DNA of 49,836 nucleotides. Source: Planctomycetota bacterium (GTDB lineage Bacteria; Planctomycetota; UBA8742; UBA2392). The stretch lies in NCBI GenBank assembly GCA_020845475.1, contig JADLFN010000014.1, positions 1 through 49,836 on the forward strand, written 5' to 3'. The translations under genes and the position numbers were made by a program. Positions 33,606 through 42,710 of the stretch are shown one piece after another (position 1 is the first letter of the stretch; every line of letters begins with the position of its first letter). The notes beneath the pieces were generated by a model. That model was given only the letters and a program-made list of their open reading frames with translations, was not told the origin of the DNA and did not search any database.

Positions 33606-33833
33606 TTTTTGCTCTCCAAAACAGTAAGTAGATTAGTCCCTTGCGGTTAGAGTATTCACCCTGCGCGAGCGGAGGACTCTACGCACGAGTTTTCCCCAAC
33701 GCAACAGTTTAGACACGGAATTTTCAGCCACTTGTCAGCAAATGGGGCTTTCCCCCTCTGATTTCCGGCATCCTCCGTGCCTTGCAGCCGCACAAGAACA
33801 GGGCGGATTTTCCGGTCATTCCCGAAAACCCGG

Positions 33834-35117
33834 TTACTTCGCAGCGGCCACGGCAGGCTTGGGCGGCGGTTTGACCGGCACGGTGTCCGGGTCGGAAATC
33901 AGCATGCCCGCCAGGCAGGCCGTCATGAAACAGGCCAGCATGCCGCCGATCATGGACTTCACACCCAGACGCGCAATATCCTTGCGCCGTTCCGGCACCA
34001 TATTGCCCACGCCGCCAATCTGCACCGCAATCGACCCGAAGTTGGCAAAGCCGCACAAAGCATAGGTCAAGATCGTGTAAGTGCGCTCGCTCACCGTGTA
34101 GCGAATGTCCTGCAACTGCAAATAGCCCACGAATTCATTGACCACCGTGCGCGTACCCAGCACGCCGCCCGCCGCCGCGCAATCCTCATAGCGCACACCC
34201 ATCAGCCACGCAAAGGGCGCCATGAACCAGCCCACAACGCGGTTGAACGTCAATGCCTCGCCGTTGAACTCGGGCAACAGTCCCAAAGCCGCGTTGCACA
34301 TCGCGATCAGGGCCACAAAGGCAATCAGCATGGCGCCCACGTTAAGGCAGAGTTTGAGGCCGTCGCCGGCGCCGCGGCACGCGGCATCAATGATATTCAC
34401 GTCCTCTTTGGGAATGTCGATCTTCACGGCGCCCTTGGTGGGCGATTCCTGCGTTTCGGGAATCATGATTTTGGCAATCACGAGTGCCGCCGGCGCGCTC
34501 ATCACGCTGGCCGTGAGCAGGTGCCCGGCATCCACGCCCATGCCCGCGTAGGCCGCCATCACGCCGCCGGCGATTGTGGCCATGCCGCTGGTCATCATGG
34601 CGTTGAGTTCGCTCTCGGTCATGGTGAGCAGGTAGGGTTTAATGACCAGCGGCGCTTCGGTGTGGCCCATGAAGATGTTGGCTGAAGCCGCGAGGGATTC
34701 GCTGCCCGAGGTGTCCATGACCCAGACCATGACCTTGGCCAGAGCCTTGACCACGGCCTGCATCACGCCCAGGTAGAAGAACACGCTCATCACCGATGAA
34801 ACGAAAATGATCGTGGGCAGCACAAAGAACGCGATGCCCCACATGCCGGGGGAATCGCCGGGCGTGCCGCCTACGAGGCGACCAAACAGGAAAGACGCGC
34901 CCTGATTGGAGAACGCCAAAAACGCGTTCACGCCGTCGCGCATCCAGGCAAAGAGCCCCTGGCCTGGTTCCGTTTGCAGGATCAGCAGGCCGAAGATTGC
35001 CTGCATGGCAATGCCCGTGGCAATCAGACGCCACGGCAGGCGCTTTCGATTGTTTGAAAGCGCAAAGGCAATCAAGAGCATCACGAGCAGGCCCAGCACG
35101 CTGATGAATCGTTCCAT
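33834..35117 (-). CDS. nupC: Concentrative nucleoside transporter (NupC/CNT)
   Basis: 427 residues with about ten membrane segments. CNT proteins bring nucleosides in with Na+ or H+. Diagnostic motifs are GDSPGMWGIAFFVLPTIIF, SGSESLAASANIFMGHTEAP (the nucleoside-binding region), VNEFVGYLQL and YALCGFANFGSIAVQIGG. The Pro/Lys-rich tail (last 15 residues) is ordinary. ATG 35117 follows GAGG. Cytidine deaminase is divergent next door, so the two form a cytidine/uridine salvage pair, separated by a long palindrome. Confidence 0.92.
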   Translation of the reverse strand: MERFISVLGLLVMLLIAFALSNNRKRLPWRLIATGIAMQAIFGLLILQTEPGQGLFAWMRDGVNAFLAFSNQGASFLFGRLVGGTPGDSPGMWGIAFFVLPTIIFVSSVMSVFFYLGVMQAVVKALAKVMVWVMDTSGSESLAASANIFMGHTEAPLVIKPYLLTMTESELNAMMTSGMATIAGGVMAAYAGMGVDAGHLLTASVMSAPAALVIAKIMIPETQESPTKGAVKIDIPKEDVNIIDAACRGAGDGLKLCLNVGAMLIAFVALIAMCNAALGLLPEFNGEALTFNRVVGWFMAPFAWLMGVRYEDCAAAGGVLGTRTVVNEFVGYLQLQDIRYTVSERTYTILTYALCGFANFGSIAVQIGGVGNMVPERRKDIARLGVKSMIGGMLACFMTACLAGMLISDPDTVPVKPPPKPAVAAAK

Positions 35118-35183
35118 GACATCCTCGTCAAACAACCAGTGCCCATTGCGTCAGCGATGGGGCCTCGTATGCAACCTTGAGAG

Positions 35184-35280
35184 AATGACCAATTACCAAT
35201 TTCCAATGTTCAATTACCAATGAATTGCGCGCTTGGGGCGCATTAGCAATTGGGAATTGAACATTGGTTATTGGTCATTG
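35184..35280. repeat. ATTGGTCATTGG-type long inverted repeat
   Basis: The left arm 35184-35222 (AATGACCAATTACCAATTTCC...) and right arm 35247-35280 (...AACATTGGTTATTGGTCATT) are inverted copies around a GC-rich loop. They occupy the divergent promoter region of nupC and cdd. Confidence 0.8.
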
Positions 35281-35294
35281 TAGTTTTTAGCTCA

Positions 35295-35720
35295 ATGGCC
35301 CAGTCCTCACTTCCCGAGCTGCTCAAGGCGGCCGTAGCCGCGCGCCAAAACGCCCATGCGCCCTACTCAAAGTTCCATGTGGGTGCGTGCGTGAAGTCGG
35401 GCAGCGGCAAGCTGTACAGCGGTTGCAACTGTGAGAACGCGAGCTACCCCGTCGGCCTTTGCGCTGAAGCAGGCGCCATAGCGGCCATGGTGGCGGCGGG
35501 CGAGCGCGAGATCGCGGAGATCCTGGTAATCGGCGGCCCCGCCTCGGGCGAGCCGTGGCTGGAACTGGTGACACCCTGCGGCGCCTGCCGCCAGCGCATC
35601 ATGGAGTTCGGCCACGAAGGCACGCGCATCCACGCCGCGAGCATCGGAGAAAACGGCAAAGCCAGTGTGCAACGCAGCTTCACGCTGGGCGAGCTTTTGC
35701 CGTTTGCGTTTGGGCTTTAG
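35295..35720 (+). CDS. cdd: Cytidine deaminase
   Basis: 141 residues, the length of the small tetrameric type. It deaminates cytidine and deoxycytidine to uridines. The zinc ligands and catalytic Glu are CAE (C56, E58) and PCGAC (C95, C98); YSKFHVGA and NCENASYP are also typical. ATG 35295 starts a normal N-terminus; an earlier frame to 35250 is repeat sequence. Next to the nucleoside transporter, it feeds imported cytidine into uracil salvage. The stop codon abuts the GGGGACTGTCCC palindrome. Confidence 0.95.
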   Translation: MAQSSLPELLKAAVAARQNAHAPYSKFHVGACVKSGSGKLYSGCNCENASYPVGLCAEAGAIAAMVAAGEREIAEILVIGGPASGEPWLELVTPCGACRQRIMEFGHEGTRIHAASIGENGKASVQRSFTLGELLPFAFGL

Positions 35721-35872
35721 GGGACTGTCCCTGAAAGGGACTGTCCCCGTCTCAACTGGCACCAAAGAACGTGCAGATAAGAGAAGAACAGCCAACCCGG
35801 CTGTCCTTTTCTTGTGCGAGGGTGCGGACGCACCAGTCGAAGCGGGGACAGTCCCCGTTGGGGACAGTCCCC
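35720..35872. repeat. 153-bp GGGGACTGTCCC palindromic element
   Basis: Two GGGACTGTCCC units on the left (35720-35748) pair with two GGGGACAGTCCCC units on the right (35843-35872). Inside, ACTGG pairs with CCAGT and GAACAGCC with GGCTGTCC. The whole gap between the convergent genes is one large hairpin. Confidence 0.8.
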
Positions 35873-37531
35873 TTACTTCAGCACCTTGGCGCAGACGCCG
35901 CCGCCTTCTTTGGCGATGTCTTCCATGAACTCGATGTCGCGGCCCTTGGTCGAGATTGTCACCGTGTTGATCGTGACTGGGCAAAAACGCATCGCCTTGC
36001 GCAGCGCGGCTAACAGGTTTTCTCGGCGCACGTAAGCCCCGCGCGAGGGCGCTCCGTCAGAGAGGAAGTAAATCGCCTGCACCTTCGGGTCGTCGGTGCA
36101 CATGGTAAGCGCCTCGTAGAAAGCGCCCCAGCCCTTGACCTCGAGCTTGGCCAGCCACTCGTTGCCGGCCTTGATGTTGGCGTCGTTGATGTCACGCACG
36201 CCGTCTTTGAACGCGCGCAGCCACTCCGTTTCCGGCGGGAACTTGCTGCTGTAGCGGTAGGCGCACACGTTGAACATCGAGCCCTGCGGCATGGCCGCGA
36301 GCGTCCTTTTCAATTCCTCGCGCGCCAGCTCAATGGGAATGCGGCTGTCGTTTTGCGAAAGCGGGTTGCGCATGGAGCCGGAGAGATCGACGGCAAACGC
36401 GGCATTCTGCTTGAGCACGGGCACATCAAAGAACGTGGTAGTCTCGCCGCCGCCGCTCTCGGCGAGGCGGCCCTTCTCGGGCGCGCGCAGCCAGCCCTGG
36501 AATGTCTGGCGGGGCTTCTTGACCAGCGTTTTGGCTGAGCTTTCCCACCAGGTTTTCCAGCCCTCAGCGCGGTAGCCCTTGCGCTCGCCGCTGAGATCCT
36601 CCAAGCCGTGAACGAGGTCGTGCACCAGCGCACTTTTTTCAGTGGAGAGCGTCTCGATCAGAAGCTCGACGCTGTCCGGCTGCCACCAGAAAATCACAGC
36701 CTCGATCGTGCGCCGCCGCACGCGCCAGTCGTTGTCCTTGAGCAGCAGGGCAAAGGCGGCGCGCGCCTCAGCCACGCCTTCGGTCGTGGAAACGCGCGCG
36801 AGGGATTGCGCCGTGGCAATGCGCACGCGCCAGTCCTTGTTCGCCTGGCACTTCGCTATCGACTTGACGTTCAGGTCGGGCGAGAGGTCGCCCAAGCCGT
36901 CGAGTGCGCCTACCACCGCCTGCCAATCTTTGTCCTTGAGAAGCTTGTCAATGGAGTTGGTTGCTTCCGTGGCGCGCAATACGCCCAGCATGCGCGCGGC
37001 TGCGCCGGCGGGGGCGCCGCCTTGCGCCAGCGCCGCAATAAGCGCCTTCTTTGCTTCTTCATTCCCGATGTAACCCAACGCGCGCGCGCAGGCCTCGCGA
37101 ACGGCGACCTCTTTGTCGCCCTTGAGCTTGTCGGCAAGATCCTTCACGGCGGTTGCGGCCTGGCGATAGCCCAGAACGTCAGCCGCGCGCCAACGCACGT
37201 CAGCCGATTTGTGCGCGAGCGCTTTGATCAGGCAGGTGATGATCGCATCGCCTTTCATCTCAATCAGGATGTCGCTCGCTGCATCGCGGATGTGAACGTA
37301 ATCGTCGGCGAGCAACTCAATCAGCTTGTTCGCGGCTTCGGCGCTTCCGGAGCGCGCCAACGCCCGCATTTTGTCTTCGCGTTCGTATTGCTTGAACGGA
37401 TCGGACTTGAGGTCGTCGATTTCCTTGATGTCCGCCTTGTCATCAGCGCGGATGCTGCCCGCTGTCAACAACAGCAAGACCAAAACTGCCTGGAACCACA
37501 GATGGACACGGATGGACACGGATACCTCCAC
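35873..37531 (-). CDS. HEAT-repeat protein with von Willebrand A domain
   Basis: 552 residues. After a signal segment (about 14-28) come HEAT repeats to about residue 310, e.g. SADVRWRAADVLGYRQAATA and NKDWRVRIATAQSLARVSTT. A vWA domain follows, with the metal site DLSGSM (D382, S384, S386) and a later FLSDGAPSRG. vWA domains bind protein ligands through a metal ion; here probably in the periplasm. The GTG start and first 13 residues (VEVSVSIRVHLWF) are read from a CACAGATGGACACGGAT repeat, so the true start is uncertain. The stop codon lies next to the repeat at 35872. Confidence 0.75.
   Translation of the reverse strand: MEVSVSIRVHLWFQAVLVLLLLTAGSIRADDKADIKEIDDLKSDPFKQYEREDKMRALARSGSAEAANKLIELLADDYVHIRDAASDILIEMKGDAIITCLIKALAHKSADVRWRAADVLGYRQAATAVKDLADKLKGDKEVAVREACARALGYIGNEEAKKALIAALAQGGAPAGAAARMLGVLRATEATNSIDKLLKDKDWQAVVGALDGLGDLSPDLNVKSIAKCQANKDWRVRIATAQSLARVSTTEGVAEARAAFALLLKDNDWRVRRRTIEAVIFWWQPDSVELLIETLSTEKSALVHDLVHGLEDLSGERKGYRAEGWKTWWESSAKTLVKKPRQTFQGWLRAPEKGRLAESGGGETTTFFDVPVLKQNAAFAVDLSGSMRNPLSQNDSRIPIELAREELKRTLAAMPQGSMFNVCAYRYSSKFPPETEWLRAFKDGVRDINDANIKAGNEWLAKLEVKGWGAFYEALTMCTDDPKVQAIYFLSDGAPSRGAYVRRENLLAALRKAMRFCPVTINTVTISTKGRDIEFMEDIAKEGGGVCAKVLK
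37493..37523. repeat. CACAGATGGACACGGAT-type repeat
   Basis: AACCACAGATGGACACGGAT followed by a second GGACACGGAT at 37512-37523. It forms the 5' coding end of the HEAT-vWA gene. Confidence 0.55.
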
Positions 37532-37561
37532 AAATGAGCGACCGTGCGGCTTTACTGGGTT

Positions 37562-37630
37562 ACCGCCAAGGAGGCCAAGCGCGCCAAGACAATCAGTGAA
37601 GTGCTTGGCGACCTTGGCGTTCTTGGCGGT
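37562..37630. repeat. CCGCCAAGG-type inverted repeat
   Basis: Left arm 37562-37588 (ACCGCCAAGGAGGCCAAG...) and right arm 37604-37630 (...CTTGGCGTTCTTGGCGGT) are inverted, about 21 of 27 positions matching. Confidence 0.75.
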
Positions 37631-37681
37631 TCAAAATTTTCCACCTGCCGGGAATGGCCGCGCCACGGGTCTTCTCCAGTT

Positions 37682-38689
37682 TCACGCCTTCACGAACGCC
37701 GCTGCTTCCGTTACCACGATGAACCAGCACTTGTATTTCTCGTCGTAATCAAGCTTGCCTTTGGCCGACACATAGACGCCCTTGAGCTTTTCCGGCTTGG
37801 CCGCTTCGTACACTTTTTTGTCCGCAAAACGCACCGCCACATCGCGCTTTTCACGGTTGCCCAGCATCACGCGCGGCGGCGTTTCATCGGGGAAATAGCC
37901 GTCGCGCTCCAGCACGCCGCCGAGCAACAACACCTCTGTGCCCTTGGCTGCCTTCAGTTTTTCTTCGGTGTCGTCGTCGCCCAGCACCAGCGCCTGTTTG
38001 TTTTCCTTGTTCGCCTTTTCAAAGCGCTCGATCTGCTCGCCGCGCTCTTTCCACCATTTCAGGCGCTTGTCGTAATCCCTGTACCCGCGCGGCTTCTCCG
38101 CCCAGATGCCGCGCTTGGCTTCCCGGGCTTCTTTTTCGGCCGCTTCGAACTTGTCGCGAAAGCGCGTGCTGTGGCCGTACTTCATCGAGTAAGGGCTGAG
38201 GCCGGCGCGTACCAGTTCGACGTTGTAATTCTTCTCGTCTTTGGAGTCCTTGGGCGTGGCGAACACATAGCACAGATTGCGATTGAAGTAATCGATCTTG
38301 CGGTTGAGCGTGTCGTATTCCAGGCGCACGGTCTTCACGCCGTCAAAGAACTTCTCGGCGAAGTGCTTGCCGTCCTCGCCCACGAACGTGGCGTATTTCA
38401 CGGGCAGGTCGCTGCCGGCTTCTTTGGCTTCGCGGTAGGCCTCGAAATCCTCGGTCGCCGCCTTGCGGTCGTTTGCGCTCTTGAATGTTTCTTCGGCGTC
38501 GAGGCACAGCAGCCGCAGCGAGGCTTTGAGGCCATCAACGCGAATCGTATCTCCGTCGATTACCGCATCTTTGGCCAGGGCGAACTCGCCGAGAACGAGC
38601 GGGTTCTTTACCGGTGCTTCCTGCGCAACGGCGGGTAGAGTCAGCCAGAGCGCCAGCGCCATCAAAGCGGCCATGCGGAATCGTGTCAT
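37682..38689 (-). CDS. Secreted SNase-like (thermonuclease fold) protein
   Basis: 335 residues. A signal peptide (1-22) precedes a staphylococcal-nuclease-like domain (about 40-205): AVIDGDTIRVDG, LRLLCLDAEET, a variant RKIDYFNRNLCYVF, and YNVELVRAGLSPYSMKYG then EAREAKRGIWA. The expected RxxxxDxxE-like pattern is partly kept (Arg-Leu-Leu-Cys-Leu-Asp-Ala-Glu). The catalytic arginine after DxYxR is less clear, so activity is uncertain. The C-terminal 130 residues are an extra domain with no family I know. GGAG precedes ATG 38689. Confidence 0.82.
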   Translation of the reverse strand: MTRFRMAALMALALWLTLPAVAQEAPVKNPLVLGEFALAKDAVIDGDTIRVDGLKASLRLLCLDAEETFKSANDRKAATEDFEAYREAKEAGSDLPVKYATFVGEDGKHFAEKFFDGVKTVRLEYDTLNRKIDYFNRNLCYVFATPKDSKDEKNYNVELVRAGLSPYSMKYGHSTRFRDKFEAAEKEAREAKRGIWAEKPRGYRDYDKRLKWWKERGEQIERFEKANKENKQALVLGDDDTEEKLKAAKGTEVLLLGGVLERDGYFPDETPPRVMLGNREKRDVAVRFADKKVYEAAKPEKLKGVYVSAKGKLDYDEKYKCWFIVVTEAAAFVKA

Positions 38690-38712
38690 TTTATCTCCGG
38701 CCTTGGCAATGC

Positions 38713-38736
38713 AGGGGCGACATGCACGTCGCCCCT
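38713..38736. repeat. AGGGGCGAC hairpin repeat
   Basis: AGGGGCGAC (38713-38721) / GTCGCCCCT (38728-38736); same stem as 145-168. Confidence 0.6.
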
Positions 38737-38743
38737 ACGTTAG

Positions 38744-40975
38744 TCAGGCCATCCTACGCCGCAATGCCACCGCACAACAGAGCGCCATTGCCACTGCCAG
38801 AATCCATGCAGCGTCTTCGTTCGTGCTGCACCCGCCGCCGCCCGAGCCGCCGCCGCCCGCGCCGCCCACCGTGGGGTTGGCGCGCACCGTGAGCGCAAAG
38901 ACCTTATCATTGAACGCATTGGCGCTGTCGAGCGCACGCACCGTGAACGAGTAAGGCCCCGTGGCCGCAGCCGCGCTGATGGTGCCGCTCAGAAGGCCCG
39001 TGGCGCTGAGCGTAAGCCCCGCCGGCAGCGTGCCGCTTGCCAGCGAGTAAGTGTATGGCGCGCTTCCGCCGCTGACGCTGAACTGCACCGGCGTGTAGGC
39101 CACGCCCAGCACACCGTCAGCCAGGGGCGAAGCCGTGGCGAACACCAAGGCCACGCTTTGCGCTACGCCGTTGCCGGCCACGTTGAGCGAAAACGGGCTG
39201 GGCTGCCCGGCATCCGTGTGCGTAATCTGCACCTGTGCGGCCTTCGCGCCTGCGCTACCCGGATCAAACGTGACCGTGAACGAGTACGTGCCGCCCGCGC
39301 TCACCGCAGCCGGCAGGCCCGTCGCCGTCAGCGTGAAATCCGCGCTTGCCGCGGCGAACACCACGGTGTTCACCGTCAGGCTGGCCGAACCGTTGTTCTG
39401 CACCACAAACGTGCGCGACAGTGTTCCGCCCGCCACATTGAGCGAGCCATAGTCGCGATAGCCGCCCGTGGCCACCGGGGCGCCATCGGTCAGTTGCGCG
39501 CCGGCCGCACCCTCCTTGAGCGAGAAAATCGGCGTGCCGGAAACCGTGTAAACAAAGCCGCCCGTGAGCGTGTGGCTGCCGCCGGGCGTGGTCACGCTGA
39601 TATCCACCGTGCCCGCGACGTGGCTGGGCGTTGTGCAGGTGATTGAGCCCGCGCTCGATGCCACATTCGTTGCAGCCGCGCCGCCAAAGAGCACGCTTGT
39701 TGCGCCAGCCAGGTTCAACCCGGTAATCGTTACGTTCGCGCCACCAGTATCGGGGCCCGTGCCGGGCGTGCACAACTGCACCACCGGCGCGGCTATGTAA
39801 GTAAACGCGCCGCTGACGCTGTCGCTGCCGTTGGCCGTGGTCACGCTCACGCTGACCACGCCGCTGCCCGCAGGCGCCGTGCACACAATCTGATTGGCCG
39901 TGTTGGCGGTAATCGTGGCCGCGCTGGCGCCAAATAGCACGCTCGTTGCGCCGCTCAGGTTGGCGCCGTCAATGGTCACGCTCGTGCCGCCCGCAGCAGG
40001 GCCCTGTTGCGGCGCGATCGTGTTGATCGTCGGCCCCGCGCCATAGGTGAATCCGCCCACCAGCGTGGCGTTGCCGCCCGCCGTCGTGACGACAACGTCA
40101 GCCGCGCCTGCGCTGCCTGCGGGCGTGGTGCAGGAAATGCTCGTCGCGCTGGCGCTAACGCCCGTGGCAGCCGCACCGCCAATGGTCACGCTTGCGCCTG
40201 ACAAATTCGTGCCCGTGATGGTCACGCTGGTGCCGCCCGCGGCCGGACCCGTGTTGGGCGCAATGCCCGTGATCGTGGGCGGCGGTGTGGCGGCGACACT
40301 CCAGGTCAGGGAGAAATTGTCGATGCCGAAACTGTCGCGCGTTCCCGTGCCCGTGCTCGAGTTCAGCGCGGCTACACGAAGCTCGATGGTGCCGTTAACG
40401 TTGTCGAGGGCGCTGCCGAAGTTGTAGCTGAACGGCGTGGTGCCAAAAGCGCCGGGATCGTTGTAAGTGCCAATAACCGTGAACGTGCCCGTGGTGCCGA
40501 TGCGATATTCGATCGTCCAGGTCGTTGAGCGCGGCTGGACGCTGAGCATCATGAGATCCAGCGACATGGCAAATCCCGTAAATCCCGGCGTGCTCGAAAT
40601 CGTGAACAGGAAGCACGGCGGCGTGGGCGGGTTGGAACTGGCGTCGCCATAGCTGCCGCTCTGGCGAATGCCCAGCGAGCGATTGAGTGCGGCGTTCTGC
40701 GTTGCCACGTCTTCGCTGCCGGTCATGCCGGTAGCCGAGGCGAAGTTGTAGAAATTGCCCTGAAGCGAAGCGTTGTGCCACTCCTTGGGCGTGGGCGAGG
40801 GCACAATGGAGTATCCGTTATCCGTGGCCGAAATCGGCGTGCGGCAGGTGATGCCCGTGGGCAAGCCGCTGCCGAGGCTGTTGAAATTCTGCGAGTAGCT
40901 CGTGCCCGAGAGTACGATCTGCGCGCCAAGGGCCGGCGCGAGCAAGAGCGCGGCCAGCAAAGCCAGTCTGAGCAT
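38744..40975 (-). CDS. IPT/TIG-repeat surface protein with C-terminal sorting tail
   Basis: 743 residues. A signal peptide (1-18) leads to an N-terminal beta-rich domain of the choice-of-anchor kind (to about 225). Three IPT/TIG repeats follow (about 232-485), each with the pattern ITGIAPNTGPAAGGTSVTIT. Next come a DUF1573-like/ASH segment near 495-600 (GTLSRTFVVQNNGSASLTVN) and a putative-Ig domain (SGGSAPYTYSLASGTLPAGL). The C-terminus is GGGGSGGGGCSTNED, a hydrophobic helix and RRRMA, the layout of Cys-type CTERM sorting signals. It is expected at the cell surface. ATG 40975 follows AGGA. Confidence 0.82.
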   Translation of the reverse strand: MLRLALLAALLLAPALGAQIVLSGTSYSQNFNSLGSGLPTGITCRTPISATDNGYSIVPSPTPKEWHNASLQGNFYNFASATGMTGSEDVATQNAALNRSLGIRQSGSYGDASSNPPTPPCFLFTISSTPGFTGFAMSLDLMMLSVQPRSTTWTIEYRIGTTGTFTVIGTYNDPGAFGTTPFSYNFGSALDNVNGTIELRVAALNSSTGTGTRDSFGIDNFSLTWSVAATPPPTITGIAPNTGPAAGGTSVTITGTNLSGASVTIGGAAATGVSASATSISCTTPAGSAGAADVVVTTAGGNATLVGGFTYGAGPTINTIAPQQGPAAGGTSVTIDGANLSGATSVLFGASAATITANTANQIVCTAPAGSGVVSVSVTTANGSDSVSGAFTYIAAPVVQLCTPGTGPDTGGANVTITGLNLAGATSVLFGGAAATNVASSAGSITCTTPSHVAGTVDISVTTPGGSHTLTGGFVYTVSGTPIFSLKEGAAGAQLTDGAPVATGGYRDYGSLNVAGGTLSRTFVVQNNGSASLTVNTVVFAAASADFTLTATGLPAAVSAGGTYSFTVTFDPGSAGAKAAQVQITHTDAGQPSPFSLNVAGNGVAQSVALVFATASPLADGVLGVAYTPVQFSVSGGSAPYTYSLASGTLPAGLTLSATGLLSGTISAAAATGPYSFTVRALDSANAFNDKVFALTVRANPTVGGAGGGGSGGGGCSTNEDAAWILAVAMALCCAVALRRRMA

Positions 40976-41043
40976 GGGAGGGTCCTTTTCTAACCGGACG
41001 GTGAGGATAGGAAAGCCACGTAAAGAGCGCATCAAGAACAACC

Positions 41044-41117
41044 GGGTTTAGGGAATGGGGTCTTGGGTTTGGGGAGCTATGTTGTTGCCTCAAACCCAAA
41101 CCCCAGACCCCAAACCC
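41044..41117. repeat. AAACCCAAACCCC-type inverted repeat
   Basis: Left arm 41044-41074 (GGGTTTAGGGAATGGGGTC...) and right arm 41089-41117 (...CCAGACCCCAAACCC) are inverted copies. The next gene starts five bases after. Confidence 0.75.
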
Positions 41118-41121
41118 AGCC

Positions 41122-41472
41122 ATGACACCCGAACAAGTCGTGCAGAAGCAGCTCGAAGCCTACAACGCCTGCAACCTTGACGCTTTCGCGGCCACCTATG
41201 CCGAGAACGTGCACATCACGGACGACAGCGGCAAGCTGATCTGCGATGGTGTGAAGCAACTGCGCGAGGTTTACGGGCCGCTGTTTGCGGCCAATCCCAA
41301 CCAGGCGGCGATCATTGAAAACCGCATCGCGGCGGGGCCCTACGTGATTGACGCCGAAACCGTGATCGGCCGCGCCGACGGCAAGACGCGCCACGCCGTT
41401 GCCATCTATAAGGTAGAGGGCGACAAAATCGTGAGCGTGGTGCTGGTGCGGGGGACTGCCCCCGCAGCGTAG
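41122..41472 (+). CDS. SnoaL/NTF2-like protein
   Basis: 116 residues of the NTF2-like cone fold, steroid-isomerase/SnoaL type: VVQKQLEAYNACNLDAFAAT, YAENVHITDDSG and HAVAIYKVEGDKIVSVVLV. Family members range from isomerases to binding proteins, so no reaction is assigned. The start lies directly after the AAACCC palindrome with no ribosome site. The last residues (GTAPAA) and stop are coded by a GGGGACTGCCCCC repeat unit, so the original end may have been changed. Confidence 0.78.
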   Translation: MTPEQVVQKQLEAYNACNLDAFAATYAENVHITDDSGKLICDGVKQLREVYGPLFAANPNQAAIIENRIAAGPYVIDAETVIGRADGKTRHAVAIYKVEGDKIVSVVLVRGTAPAA

Positions 41473-41590
41473 CGCGAGGACTGTCCCCGTCGCAAAGCGC
41501 CGAGTGGACTGTCCCCTTGTGCGGGACTCTGTTCGGGACTCCAATTTTAATCGAAAACGGGGACAGTCCCCAAAAGAGGGGACAGTCCCC
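41450..41590. repeat. Cluster of five GGGGACAGTCCCC units
   Basis: Units lie at 41450-41463, 41476-41489 and 41504-41516 in one orientation, and at 41558-41571 and 41578-41590 in the other, giving a large composite palindrome. Same family as 35720-35872. The rest of 41591-41733 shows no gene. Confidence 0.78.
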
Positions 41591-41733
41591 ATATTCAAAA
41601 ACGCGCCGCCAATTATAATGGCCGCCCCGCGATGGGGCCGTGTATTCTAATGCACTGAAATCGCGGGCAGCAGATAGGCAATTATCCGCACACGTAACTA
41701 ACGGGCCCTTGGCCCCCCTGAGGGAGGAGACAA

Positions 41734-42690
41734 ATGGGTAAGTGGATCGGAATCATCGTGGGACTGGCACTGGTGCTGGGCGTCGTCGGCGTTGTGGCCG
41801 TCAAGACCGGCTGGTGGGCTACCGCCAAAGAATCAGGCGAAGCCTGGATGGACGAACAACAGCTCAAGAATTTCCCGGCTTTGGCGCGCCAGGAACTCAA
41901 GGCCATGGAAGTCAAGCTTGAGGAAGCCAAGTCAACGCGCAAAAAGCTGACTGACAAAATCAACTTCCACAAGGGCACGGACAACATGCCCGAAGACGTG
42001 CTGACCGATGAATCGGGCGGCTACGCCACGGTCAAGGGCTACGAGATTCTGTCGAAGAAGAAGACCGAATACATCGACGCCCGCAAGAAGGCGATCAGCA
42101 GCATCGTCAGCGCGGTCAAGAAGCAGCAGCAGGATATCGTCGCGGCCTCCGGTGGCGCGATTGCCAAAGTTGAGGACATCGACGCCAAGCAGGTTTACAC
42201 GGTCACCAAGCCCAACGGCGACAAAGCGGAATACACGCTCGCCGACGCCCGCAAGGTCACCGATGACCTGGCCAAGCAGGTCACGGCCGCCGAGAAGGAC
42301 CTCGAGAAATACAACAAGCGCAAGGAACGCCTTGGCAGCATTGTCGCCAAGATGGAACAGACCGGCGCCAAGCTTGAGAAGACCATCGAGGCCCAGTCCG
42401 AAAAAATCAAGGAAATGAAGATCTTCATCGACGACATGGAAGCCGAGTTGAAGCTGCTTGAGATCGAGAAGGACATCGCCGCGATCAACGCCGCCATCAA
42501 CGGCGAGGAGAGCAGCAGCGAATTCGGCAAGATCATCGGCAAGTACAAGAAGGCGCAGAAAGAGTTCTACGCCAGCCAGGGTGAAGTCGAGTCCACGTCC
42601 AAGGAAGCCAAGGGCCCCAGCGCCGACGACTTCATGGGCACCGACAGCGGCAGCACCAGCGGCGGCAGCTCCGACAGCTACTGGAAGTAA
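41734..42690 (+). CDS. Membrane-anchored coiled-coil protein
   Basis: 318 residues. One N-terminal membrane helix (4-24) and then nearly continuous coiled coil (about 45-110 and 165-285), interrupted by a short beta-like piece (KQVYTVTKPNGDKAEYTLAD). The tail is Ser/Gly/Asp-rich. I know no family; the shape recalls envelope spacers or PspA-like proteins, but no specific motif supports that. GGAGG precedes ATG 41734 by about five bases. A terminator follows. Confidence 0.7.
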   Translation: MGKWIGIIVGLALVLGVVGVVAVKTGWWATAKESGEAWMDEQQLKNFPALARQELKAMEVKLEEAKSTRKKLTDKINFHKGTDNMPEDVLTDESGGYATVKGYEILSKKKTEYIDARKKAISSIVSAVKKQQQDIVAASGGAIAKVEDIDAKQVYTVTKPNGDKAEYTLADARKVTDDLAKQVTAAEKDLEKYNKRKERLGSIVAKMEQTGAKLEKTIEAQSEKIKEMKIFIDDMEAELKLLEIEKDIAAINAAINGEESSSEFGKIIGKYKKAQKEFYASQGEVESTSKEAKGPSADDFMGTDSGSTSGGSSDSYWK

Positions 42691-42710
42691 GTACGCCTCC
42701 CAAGGCAATC

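Noticed and set aside
35184..35280. CRISPR-like repeat array
   Set aside because: The copies are inverted, not direct, and there are no regular spacers.
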